Below are positions 18,951-29,833 of a stretch of DNA of 64,000 nucleotides, one piece after another (the first letter of the stretch is position 1; each line of letters starts with the position of its first letter). Source of the stretch: Neoscytalidium dimidiatum (taxonomy: Eukaryota > Ascomycota > Dothideomycetes > Botryosphaeriales > Botryosphaeriaceae); assembly GCA_037367355.1 (NCBI GenBank), contig CM074697.1, positions 1,550,001 to 1,614,000 on the forward strand, read 5' to 3'. The position numbers and the translations under genes were made by a program. Under the pieces are notes generated by a model. It was not told the origin of the DNA. It searched no databases and was given only the letters and a program-made list of their open reading frames with translations.

Positions 18951-21547
18951 ATGGATCGCTATCCGCAGGCAATGCCGCCCTACGCCAATTCGCAGCCGGC
19001 GGGCGACCATGCGGGCTCGCACCCGCCCAACCCGCACCCGCACACCCTGCTCAAAGTATCCTCCGAACCAAACGTCCGGCTTCACCAACCACCTGTTCAC
19101 CCTGTCTGCCAGGAAGTCAAGCCGCGTCTCACGAAAGAGCAACATGACATCCTCGAAGCCCACTTCCAGCAGCAGCACAAGCCGAGCACCACCACGAAGA
19201 AGGGCTTCGCCGAGTCGCTGGGTGTGCCCCTCGAGAAGATCAACGTACGCGCCCAATCCACGCGCCTGCCAAGCGACCTACTGCTAACTGCGTGCAGAAT
19301 TGGTTCCAGAACCGCAGAGCCAAGGTGAAGCAGGACATGAAGAAGCAGATGGCGCAGTACAACATGCAGGTTCAGATGCAGCAGCAACAGCAGCAGCAGC
19401 AGCAACATCAGTCGCAGCAACCGCCCCAGCAACCGCCCCAGATGTCGCAGCAACAGCTACCCATGCACCCTCAGATGCAACACCCTCCCCAGAGCGCACC
19501 GCAGTCGCAGCCGCAAAGACCAGAGTTTTCGTACGGTCCACCAGACATGACCCCGGCGTCGCTGCCCGGGAACGGATTCGCCGTGCAACAAGCCCAGGAG
19601 ATGATGGCTGCGCAAATACCCACGCAAGATTACAGTTCTGCGCATGGACATGTACTGTCCTCCATCTCCGAATCAACGCAGCCAGGCTCTTACGACGCAG
19701 TGATGCAGTCATTGGTCAATGCTGGTTATCCGGTGCAAGCGAGTGGTGCCAACGGGATACCGTCTGGTCTCCCTTCCACCGATCCATTCATGTCCTTTGA
19801 CGGTTCCAATCTTTCCCACCCCATGGTTGGCGACTCGCACTTCGCATTTGCCGACTTTCCTGGCTCGGCCGATCCTTTCGGAGACGGACTGGGCGACTTT
19901 GGAACCGACCATTTCGACTTTAACACGCTCGCTTCCTCTGCCCCTGCGTCTTTCTCTGGGCACACTGCGCGTGCTTCTGTTTCGACGGAGACCTCGCCCT
20001 ACTCTGCTGGGCAGTCGATTCAAAACGGCGGGTCATCATCTACGTCTGTGCAGTCGGGCTGGATGGACGATGCTACCAGAGCCAACCAGCGCGAAGGTTC
20101 ACAGGAGGGTTCAATGAGTGGGAGCGTGCCAAACCAAGGCGGGCAGTGGATGGCAAACCATTTCCAGCATCAGGGCGTTTACCAGCAGAGCAACAGGTCT
20201 AACCAGACCTTGATATCGACAGCAGCCGACCCAAGCGAGGGCTCGATGTACCAGATGAGTCAGCCCGATTTCAACCAGCCTTTCACATTTTCAGACGAGG
20301 CACTGCACCGCCGCGACTCCCCTGCTACCGCCCTTGCCCAGTCGATGGGCAACGTCGAGATCCAGGGCCAGTCGAGCAACGACGCCGGATTTAAACAACC
20401 CGACCAGCCGTCAAGCATTGCGGCACGCAGGCAGCGGCCTCGTCCAGCAGCTCTGGGCCAAGCAGCCCTACGTAGTGCATCGTACAGTGCAGGCATGCCT
20501 TCCTCCCCCGGCACGAACAACCATAACCTGAAGGCGGACCACACGCTCCGCAGGATCCGCTCCACCGGTCTCGTGAACGGGGGCCGCATCCAGAAAGCCA
20601 ACCCTGGCTCCGCGCAGCGTTCGCCGATGCATTTTACGTTTGCTGAGGCCGCCGTTTCGCCGAAGTTCGCAACTTCCAGTTATGGCGGCCCAAGCATCAA
20701 CGGCCCGCCCGTCTCAACTGGTTCGCTGGCGCCGCCAACTCCTCTCACGCCAAGCGAACCCGGGCGCTTCCCGTCTTGGCAAAGCCCCGGTAATGTGCAG
20801 AGCAACGCAACAAGCAACCAGGATACGAGTAGTCGCGCAGACGGAACGGGCGTCCTGTACAGCATGGCTCCGACGTCCGCCGCCTTCTCCACCGCTTCGC
20901 CGCCCGAAACCCCACTCTCCCTTGCGTCGCTATATGGCCACGGGCATCGCGCAAGGGTCAGCAACGGGTCCCTCGTTAGAGACACGCCGCCGCAGTCCGC
21001 GCCAGCGCAGCAGCAGAGTTTTCCGCGATCGGCCTTCGCCCCGCAGCAGACGTCTATGGCCGAAGAGCCGCAGCAGCCTCAGCAGCAGCCCCAGCAGCCG
21101 CCCCCACAACACCATCACCAGCTGCTTCATCACCAGTCAATGGAAAATACTCACAGCCAATTAATGGCACAGCAGCAGGCCCAGCGACGCCCCTCACTCC
21201 CGGAGGGCGGCACAGTTAGTTACGACATGGCTTCTATGCAGTTTGCTGTCCCCATGGTCAATGCAGACGGTGACTTACAGCTTGCTCACCCGATGCAGTT
21301 TGCACAGGATCCCGCAATGAACTTTGGAAAGCCACCACATCCCGGGATGGGATTTTCTTCCGATATGAGCAACGGCCACATGCAGCAGCACATGGGCATG
21401 CAACAGCCCGATTTCTATGTTCACCAGTATTCCCCTCCAGATGGCTCGAATGGTCCAGGAGGCCAGGCGAATTCGCGGCGCCAGAGCGAAATGCAGCCGA
21501 AGAATTATATTTTTGCCAACCAGACGCCTGGTGATTTCAAGGCATGA
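18951..21547 (+). CDS. Homeobox transcription factor, polyQ-rich, 847 aa
   Basis: Exons 18951-19244 and 19298-21547, one 53-nt phase-0 intron placed inside the homeodomain. Residues about 55-115 form the homeodomain: helix 1 TKEQHDILEAHFQQQ, helix 2 FAESLGVPLEKI, and helix 3 NWFQNRRAKVKQD created by the splice. The intron removal is needed for this motif. After the domain comes a CAG-rich polyglutamine run (about residue 125-140), then a long disordered region rich in Gln, Ser, Pro and Gly with further polyQ near residue 690. This is a typical fungal homeobox regulator with activation-like domains; such proteins control conidiation and development in related fungi. Which ortholog it is cannot be settled by eye. 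The gene has an unusually long, repeat-rich upstream region. Confidence 0.92.
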
Positions 21548-24500
21548 TCTGCTGTAGCTGGATGGAACACTCGTTATGTTTGAGCCATTTCTTATTTTGC
21601 CCATGGCTGCTTTGGTTGCGCACATTGAAATGTGACCACGCGGGAGACGACTACATTCCTGCTGCTGCTGCTCTTTTGGTACTCCTGGCTCGGCGCAAAA
21701 ATATCTTTTCGGGTTTTCGTTGATCTCGCTACATATCTGTTCAAACGCCTAAAAAGTGCCTCTTGGATATACCCCGGCTTTTTCTGTTTGGAGGCAAGCC
21801 GATCTGTGTGTTTTTCCTTATCTCCGTGTCTATTTTCTTTTGGTCGGTACTGGTCTATCTGTCTCTTTACTTTCTCTTTAGTTTTGCTTCTTTTTTTTTT
21901 TTTTTTTCCCTCCGATTTCCTTGAGTATTTGGAATTGGTCCTTGGGTCTGGATCCCAGCGTTGGCGTTGGAGAGAACTCGACTACGGCTCATTATCCGAG
22001 ACATTATCGGCAAAGACACGCTCACAAACGTACACATATCAGCTCTACAGCAATAACTTAATCTTAATACGCTCCTTAATTACTCCAGACGTTGTCGGAG
22101 AGATACGACAGTACTATTTTTGGACGACCCACGACAGGGTACTTCATTTAAAGAGACGGCTTCCTCCGTATCGCCGAGATTGAGAGACGTCACTGGTTTC
22201 AACTCTTTCTCTCTTGGGACTTACGTGCTGGTCGTTGTAGCACAGAGTCAGTGGCTTGCAGCAACAGAGTCAGATGCGGAGAAAGAGGTCAGAAAAGGGA
22301 TGAATCAGCGCCAGCCGTCACTTGGCTACCCTCGTCTTCCATTTTTTAGTTGCACCCCTTTTCTTGCATGGGCATCTTTCTTGCGTATATCCACACCATG
22401 TATTCTGGTCCGATGCCTGCTTTTTCTTAGGTCAATCGTTCATTTTGGTCCATCAAATTGCTTTTTGTCGTATGTATTACCGTTTAAGTGGCGGTGTTAA
22501 CGGGCATACGGGCACAATTTCTCGACACTATTATCTCAACGGCCTCACAACAATTCTTTTTTTTTTTTGGTAGTATAGCACCACTACAGCCAGTCCTTTT
22601 GTCCGTGGTAATGTCTCAATCCCATAATGTCTTGGTATCTGGGTAATTGGTCCCTCTCGATTGCTTATAGTGGGCTTCGTTGGAGGCCAGTTACAACAGA
22701 AAATAGTACTGAGCAGAACAGAGAGTACAGCATTTCACCTGTAAAATGTATACTTTCGCGGATTCTTTCTTGTTTTAATCTATGAAAGCTGTCTTATTCT
22801 GGATTTAGGGCGGCGTTCAATGCTCAATTTGCTTAGGTCGGCTTTTGTTTCCCCTAATTGGGAGAATCCAAGAAGCGCAGGAAAGGAATCTGCGCAAGCG
22901 ATTATTCTGTCCTCGTTACGCAACGAGTCTCGGGGGCGATAAGCTTTGACCCGGCTAACAGAATTTCCTAGCGTCTGGAGATCTTGAGGAGAGAAGCTAA
23001 CACCGCAATAGGAGATTCAAAATATTGACAAGCAGGGCACCGCATGCACTCTCCGACTGGCTCGAAACCACCTGACACGTTGGTGAAGAAAGCGAATTAT
23101 CTTGGATGTCTTACTATATTCTCACCCACATTATCAATCCCATGATGGCAGTGCTTCGAGGCATGGCGTCTTGGAGGTGCCGGGAAACGTTTTTTTTTTT
23201 CCGTATGCATGACTGCAGCACGGCGATACAACCCCGCTCTCATCGCTGGCTGGACGGACGAGAAGATACGTTCTAAACGCCGCCCGAGGCGCTGAGAATT
23301 TGTTGCAGTAGGGAGGGGAGGCGGCTACGAGGGCGGACTGCGTGCACACGTGCGCAGCTGCAGCATTCTCAGTTCCTGCTTTCGGGGGCCTGCACGCTGT
23401 ATGCACCCCAGAGTCATGAAACCGACGTCTCGAGCGCAGGCGGTTAGAAACGAGCGGTATCCCAGCAATTTTGACGTGAAGGTAGGGGTGCCGATAGCAC
23501 TGCTCGCACTTCCACTCCCATCTCGTTGCATTGCTATTGGAATTGTATTCTTCTTTCACAGCCTCTTTCTTTACCTCTTGAATTTTTTTTTTCGCTTTGT
23601 TACCTTCGCATAGGCAATTGCGCTGAGAATAGCAAAAGATGCAGTAGCGCAAAGTTCGGCGTAGAAACCTTGTTTCCACGGGGTAGCAGAGCCGTCTCTT
23701 TGCCATTTGTGGGAAGTAAAAACAGCAGCGGCGCAAGAGGCTCTGGATCGACGGTCTATTTCTTTCCACCCAGCCGAGGTGGCACGATAAGTGCGGCTGT
23801 GTGCATACATCGTAAACGCACACAAACATAGCCCGCAACTGCCGCCTGATTTCCCGCCCATCCAACCGCTTCCTCCACAGAAGCTTGAAAAGGACCGGAC
23901 GAAAGCCTTCTCACCTTAACTCCGAGTTCCGTTCGGACGCGGAGCATTTTCTTCCTTGGACGTGTACTCCTCCTGTTCACACACACACACTCTCTCTCTC
24001 TCTCTCTCTCTCTCTTTTCCTTCTGACGCGAGACGGGAAGTCGGAGTCTGGCCCCCCGGGCGAGCCAACGAGGCCAGTGATCCAGCGCCAGGCCCAGAAC
24101 CGGCGTCTGGGACCGGCACTATGTCGCCAATCAACGCGCGGACCGGTCCTCCGATGGCATCATGGGTCAGCGGGAACCACTGGAAAGCAAGCATCATGAC
24201 ATGTGCTGCTCTCCCTCCCTCAAATGCCGTTCCGATGCGAGATGGCATGGGCAGCGAGCGGCAGGGATAGTAAGCAGATGTCAGCTTCCTTCGCGCGTCC
24301 GCCAAGCAAGCAGAGAAAAGTATACTCCGGGAATTTTTTTTTTTGGTGGGGTGGGGGGGCGGCTTTCTTCAGAGAGGACACGGTTGAAGGCGAGTCAGGT
24401 GGCTTACAGGGCTGAATCTCGCTCCTCCGCGGGGGCGAAACGCAAGAAGGGTCGGGGCCCGCGTGCGTGCAAGGCGTCAGGACGGGTGGGTGGATGGGTG

Positions 24501-25148
24501 GATGGGTTGGCTGGTGTTGGTTGGTCGGAGAGGGCTTGATCCAAGGCTGGCTCTTTGTTGCGGTATGACATGCATACGGCTAAGGTACCCTACTGCTATC
24601 TATACGGATAAATACGTTGTGGTCCAACGGCTTCTGGCCCCATCTCTTCCTCTGGCCGCGCCTGCTTCTTGCCGCCCTCCCCCCTCTTTTCCCGCCCCCG
24701 CGTGTTCGAAAAACAAGTTTTTGCCTTTTTCTCGCGAGGTTTTTGCTGCTTCGAGGCGTCGAGATAGGGACCGGGCCGGTTTCGCTCTCTCTTTCCTCTC
24801 AAAATTCGAGCATTTGGGAACGCCAATTTAGAGTATGAGAAGTCGCTTACAGTTACGGTCCGGCATGTGCCTTTTCCAGGAACGCTTGTACATGCCGGCA
24901 GGCACTAGGGCGCCAGACTTCTACTTCTCTCCGTCCACGCCGCCAACCCACTGTACACTCCCGCGGAACCACTGACTGAAACCGTCCGGAGACCTTTTAG
25001 CGTGAACGTAACGGACCCCCCCTCCAAGGCACGCTAGACTAACAAACTAAACCACACACATGGGACGACAATTCCCCCGCAATGCCCCCACTAACAAGTC
25101 CCTTTCTTTTTTTTTTTTTTTGGTGGGTGTGTGCGTGCGCGCGCGCTT
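21548..25148. other. Long intergenic region downstream of the homeobox gene
   Basis: 3.6 kb without a supported gene. 21548-22600 is T-rich (T-tract 21891-21909, another at 22556-22568) and may be a long 3' UTR. A dinucleotide microsatellite lies at 23978-24016. Open frames such as 23134-23865 on the minus strand have mixed composition, no domain and poor codon bias, so I do not call them. 24800-25148 probably holds the 3' end of the minus-strand SDR. Confidence 0.4.
23978..24016. repeat. (CA)n(TC)n compound microsatellite
   Basis: Seven CA-type dinucleotides run directly into about thirteen TC dinucleotides, ending in a T-rich tail. Confidence 0.95.
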
Positions 25149-26344
25149 CTACGCTAGCTTCCCAGGCACGAACGGGTGCCCCGCGCTCAATCCGCCGCAC
25201 ACCGCCCACGCCTGGCCGTTCACGTAGCTCGCCTCGTCGCTGCCCAGGAACAGGGCGACGCGGGCGACCTCGTCGGCGACGGCGCCGCGCTTCAGCGGGT
25301 TGAGCTGGCCGATCTTGCGCTCGGTGCCGCGCGCGCGCGCCGAGTCGTACATGGGCTTCGTCATGCCCGTCTCGATGACGCCCGGGCAGAGGGCGTTGCA
25401 GCGGACGCCCGTGCCCGCCAGCTGGTAGGCGGCCGTCTGCATGATGGATACGACGGCCGCCTTGCTCGCGCTGTAGTCGGTCCCGCCCGCGTTGCTGCGC
25501 AGGCCCGCGACCGAGGCCGTGCCGATGATGGAGCCCGAGGGGTAGGGTTTGGCCGGCGAGGTGACCTGCATGGCTTTGGCGGCGTATTTGGCGGCGAGGA
25601 AGACGCTGGGAGAGAGGTGGAGGTTAGGCGGTTGTTGCGTACCAAGGTTCGGGTGTGGTTGAGGCATCTGGGTGAGACTCGATGATTGTGATTGATTGGT
25701 TGGTTGTTCTTACCCAAGGGCATTTGTCCGCATCACCTTCATGAATTCCTCGGCGGTGCTGTCCCAGAAGGGCGTCGTGCTGCCGACGATGCCGGCGTTG
25801 GCGAACATGACGTCGAGCCGGCCGTGCCGCTTCAGCGCGTCCTCGACGACGGCTTTGACGGAGGCCTCGTCGCCGGCATCGAAGCTGCGGATCTGGACAT
25901 CGACGGAGGGGTACAGCTGGTTGATCTCGCGCTTGTGGACGCTGAGGTACTCGTCCTTGTAATCGCACAGGTAGACGGCCTTGGCGCCGTTACGGGCGAA
26001 CTGGTGGGCGGATGCGCGGCCGATGCCGGTTGGGGAGTTGGCACCTTGTTTCCGGTCAGACAACTGGTGCTACAGCGACATCGTAACAATCATCCGCCCG
26101 GCGGCAAAGACGATAGTGGTAGCAATACCGGTGATAATGACGACCTTGTCTTTAGCTCTCCTGAAGTAGCTTGTCAGAAGACGGAGAGTTCTCTCATTGG
26201 GACCGGAAACATCACGTACGGGCCAACCGAGTCCCCTGCTATGGTGGGGATCTTGGGGATGTTTTCAAAAGTCCCAGGGTCTTCCCGCGGCTTGGACAGC
26301 TGCTCGCTGAGAGCTTGCTGCTTCAACTTGGGAGCGCTGGTCAT
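25149..26344 (-). CDS. Short-chain dehydrogenase/reductase, 314 aa
   Basis: Minus strand, four exons: 26220-26344, 26129-26160, 25714-26044 and 25149-25605; introns of 59, 84 and 108 nt. Joining them gives 314 residues with no stop. After a 45-residue N-terminal extension the Rossmann motif is [14 protein letters not shown], split by intron 2. Then NAG (FANAGIV), the catalytic Ser in [13 protein letters not shown], and YSASK with intact Tyr and Lys. These mark a classical NAD(P)-dependent SDR. The C terminus has [19 protein letters not shown], the usual cofactor-side loop. No signal peptide is visible. The substrate cannot be deduced, and no pathway partners lie nearby. The 32-nt exon 2 is flanked by good GT and AG signals. 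Confidence 0.88.
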
Positions 26345-27329
26345 GGTGGGGCAACGGATGGCGTCAGGGCTTGAGCAAGCTAGACGTGATGTGATGTCTG
26401 ACCGGATGTAGGGCAGCTATGTCAAGTCGGAGCACTTTTGGATCATTGAGAGGGTTGAGGTTGACCCCATGGGGGGCTTGCAGGTTGGCGGAGGTGTTTG
26501 CGGGGAGAGCTGTAGCTGGGCCGACCGAATTGGCAGCGAACCTCGGCTCGCGAGTCAGCCGCCTCGGGCGAAGGCACGCGAAAATCTGCTATATCTGCCA
26601 TCGAACCTCGAGTTCTTCTCCTGGACCGCCTTTTTCGCATCATATTTCTCCGACGCCAGCGTGTCTCCATCGGTCTGCCAGACGACGTCGCTCCCCAGAG
26701 CCTCCCTGCCAGGATGCTGCGATACCGGCACACGCCATCCGGGGAAGAGCTTGCGCACGAGCACCAGCCGTCGATCTCCCCCGCGGCCAAGGCACCGATG
26801 AGCGATGAGCGATGAGCGATGAATCCGCCTGCGCCGCCGCCTCCTCACACTGACTGGCAACACAGCGATGACAAGAGCTGAACGCAGCCGCCCGCGCTGT
26901 TGATGCGCCTGACCAGCACCAGTTGCAAGATGCTGCTCTGCTGCGGCACAGCCTCAAACAAGAACCGCCCAGCAACATGGCCGGACAGGCGACGTGGGCC
27001 GTCACTTGGCCCACTCCCCACGCAGATGACCTTGATGGGCGCGGCTGATGGCCGCGCGGGATGTGTGCGACTGTGAGCGTCGTGTCCATCTGCCTGCCTC
27101 GCGCAACACGCTCCGCCCTTACGTCTGACTATATGACTGATTCGCCGTCCTGCAATCCTGCTCCTTCCCTCAGCTTCCAAGGCAGACTCCATTCATTCGT
27201 GTCTCTCTCCCGATTTCATGTCTCTTGCTGGGGCACGTCGCGTTTTGTCCCTTCTCGTCGCATCCCTGCCGCCCGCTAACGCAGCTGCCTTCCCCAGCCG
27301 TGCTCCAAGCCACATTTGAAAAAGTCCAG
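26345..27329. other. Divergent spacer between SDR and HAD-like gene
   Basis: 985 bp, no supported gene. It includes a short GATGAGC tandem repeat (about 26796-26823). The last 150 bases are pyrimidine-rich leader of the HAD-like gene. Confidence 0.4.
26796..26823. repeat. GATGAGC tandem repeat, four copies
   Basis: Four nearly perfect copies of a 7-bp unit. Confidence 0.85.
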
Positions 27330-28610
27330 ATGGCCGCGTCCAAGAGCAGCTTCATCGCCCCGTTGAAATCTCTTCTGAGCTCACCGACCCACAAGCTCCG
27401 CCGCCGGCCCAGGCACAAACACGCACACGCACACCCACCCCACGAAGATCCAGATTCACGAGTCGCCGCGCCGATCGTCCAACCAGACGGCCCACGTGGA
27501 GCCATGGGAGACGTGCTGACCCCAGCCCCGGCCCAGTTACCTACCAAGCCTGCACCTGCACCTGCGCCTGGATCTCCAGCCGCCATCCAAGACACCCCCG
27601 GCGCAGTCGAGCTCCAGCCCCAGCTGCCCAACAACACCGCTCCCCCTTCCACCACCACTTCTTCCTCCGTCCCCGACAACCGCTCCAATTCACTGCAACA
27701 GCCCGCCGTAATGGCCGCCCCCGCAATTACCGTCAGCCATACTGCCAATGCCGACCCGCTCGACGTCTTCAGCGAGTACCTGACCACCAAGACCTGCTTC
27801 GCCTTCGTCCTCGACACAACTCTCTACGACCACCGCGCCGCCACCGCAGCCGCCACCTCCGCAGTCCTCTCCGCCATCTCCGACACCCACAACCTCGCCC
27901 TCCTCGCCCTCGAATCCGCCTACGCCGAACTCTCCGCCACCCAACCGCCGCAGCCCTCCGACCCCTGGGCCCTCCACCAAAAGCAGCTCTTCCGCGCCCT
28001 CCTCTCCTCGCCCGACACGCCCACGAACCTCTCCCCACCCGAGCTCGATGCACAGCTGGAAGACCTGTTCCGCCTGTACAAGAAGACGCTCTACGCGCAC
28101 CTGCACCCGGCGCCGGGCGTGTTGCCGCTGATGCGCTCGCTGCTCAAGCGCTCCGCCCGCATCATCGTCGCCGCCGACACTCGCGGCTCGCTCGCCGTCA
28201 CCCGCGACATGGCCGCCTGGCTGGTCGAGCACCTGTACCTCGACAACTTCGTCGACCGCATCGCCATCCTCGACGACGACGTTGACGACAGCAGCAACAA
28301 CTCCTTCACCGATGCTCTCAAGCGCCTCGACGTCCGCCCTGACGAGACCGTCCTGTTCGCCGGCAAGCAGCGCGATGCTCGCCCCATCGCGGCGCGTGAG
28401 GGCGTCGAGCTCGTCGTCGTGGACGCCCAGGCCGTAGAGGCGGATGCGGGAAGGGGCAGGGATGGCGGAACCAACAGCAGCAGTGGCGGCGCGAAGGTCC
28501 AGCAGGGCCCGGATGGCGTGTGGGAGATCGGCGGGCTGATGGTTGCGCGGAACGCGGTGCGCATGACGCTGCATGAGAGGGACAGGAGCGTGGATTCGGC
28601 GAGGATGTGA
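27330..28610 (+). CDS. HAD-fold protein lacking catalytic residues (pseudoenzyme), 426 aa
   Basis: A single-exon gene; I chose ATG 27330 because the longer frame upstream starts only at a TTG. Residues 1-150 are basic then Pro/Ala/Ser-rich and disordered. Residues about 155-375 align with haloacid-dehalogenase-like hydrolases having a helical cap: motif I is FVLDTTLYD where FDLDGTLxD is usual, an all-helical cap follows, then motif II IIVAADTRGS, and motif IV FAGKQRDAR where VGDSxxD is usual. The nucleophile Asp is Val160 and the motif IV acid is Lys, so hydrolysis by the normal mechanism is unlikely. A binding or regulatory role is possible (inference). Thr-for-Gly after the second Asp is also unusual. 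The codon use is very GC-rich, like neighbouring real genes. Confidence 0.78.
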   Translation: MAASKSSFIAPLKSLLSSPTHKLRRRPRHKHAHAHPPHEDPDSRVAAPIVQPDGPRGAMGDVLTPAPAQLPTKPAPAPAPGSPAAIQDTPGAVELQPQLPNNTAPPSTTTSSSVPDNRSNSLQQPAVMAAPAITVSHTANADPLDVFSEYLTTKTCFAFVLDTTLYDHRAATAAATSAVLSAISDTHNLALLALESAYAELSATQPPQPSDPWALHQKQLFRALLSSPDTPTNLSPPELDAQLEDLFRLYKKTLYAHLHPAPGVLPLMRSLLKRSARIIVAADTRGSLAVTRDMAAWLVEHLYLDNFVDRIAILDDDVDDSSNNSFTDALKRLDVRPDETVLFAGKQRDARPIAAREGVELVVVDAQAVEADAGRGRDGGTNSSSGGAKVQQGPDGVWEIGGLMVARNAVRMTLHERDRSVDSARM

Positions 28611-29833
28611 AAGAGTTGTTCTGGTGGTGATGGGAGGTGAATGGGATGAATGACTGACTGATGAATGGGAAAAATGAACGGGAACGGCCAATTTGCATTG
28701 CGTGAGAGATCTTGGGGGAGAATAAGGTTGACTCTTTTCCCCTTTTCTTTTTTCCATCTCCTCTTTTCGGATATCGGCGGTGGTATTTACTATCATGGCT
28801 CGCTGGCGTGGTTTTTTTTTTTTTTTTGTTTATTTGTCGGTTTGGCGGAACACATTGTGTCGTCCTCCTTGCTTTGTCTGTCTAAACACCAGCTCTCTCC
28901 TTTCTTTTCTGCGGTGAGGATCCGAGTAAAGTGAGCGTTGAGAGTGGCGAAAAGGGGGACTCGAATCTGCTGTTTTCCCAACTCTGAGACTGTAAGATAT
29001 ACCTCGTATGTTAGGGATTAGCTAACTCAATGGAATCGGAACGAATAATTGAACCATTGTCGAGTTCAGTCTACATGTGGACGACTGCTTGCTTCGGGTC
29101 CACCCATGAGCCAGACGTAGCATTTGAAAGAGCGTTAGTTACTTTTCGACCTTTTTTTTTTTTAAAAAAAAAAGAGATAAGAAAAACAAACCGACGGCCT
29201 GCGTGCGGACGAAAGTGCAAAAGATATATTTCTGCCGTACCCACGATAACGGTCCGTCTCGTCTCGTCTCGAAAGCAGGCATGCACGTTCGGTTGAAATT
29301 GGCCCAAATCACTTAGTTTAGAGTTCGCGATACCATGATGGTGGGTTTGCGTTCGTCTGCCGACAGGAGGGATTGTCGAGCCAGAGACGCGGTATGTGGG
29401 AAAGTATACTTTTCGCGCCTGCAGAGTTGACTTTTTCTCGCACCTGCGTGTCTTGTTGGTGTGTATCGAAGATTTATTAGGAGCATGAAGGACCGTGCAG
29501 CGCAGCAGGAGAGCGAGGGGGCAGTCGAAGCACTTCGGAGAAGCATAGAGTAGACGTGAGCATATCTCATCTGAACGACTTGAATAGAGGTAGTGATATA
29601 TACAAGTAATGCGTAGCGCAGGTCGCAAACAATAATACGGCAGCTAATAGCTCACATCTGATTCACAGACGATGTGACGCTTCAAAAGCTCAATTTCGTT
29701 GACATGTCTTTCCCCCGTATCAACATCCCCAGCACCTGGGTGTAGTGCTTATTCCCTCTCATAACAGCCAGCAACCTCTGTCGTGGTATATATTTTCATT
29801 TCTTTGTTTTTCTTTTATACGCCTGATGGTTGT
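28611..29833. other. Spacer between convergent HAD-like and aldehyde dehydrogenase genes
   Basis: 1.2 kb. T-tracts at 28811-28827 and a T/A-tract at 29152-29173 are probably 3' UTR or spacer. A short TCTCG repeat lies near 29256-29270. No coding signal is supported. Confidence 0.4.

Noticed and set aside
23134..23865. 243-codon minus-strand frame in the homeobox 3' region
   Set aside because: No domain, mixed composition, includes microsatellite-adjacent sequence and no splice logic.
27690..28796. 368-codon minus-strand frame antisense to the HAD-like gene
   Set aside because: Glu/Gly/Val-rich shadow of GC-rich coding sequence.
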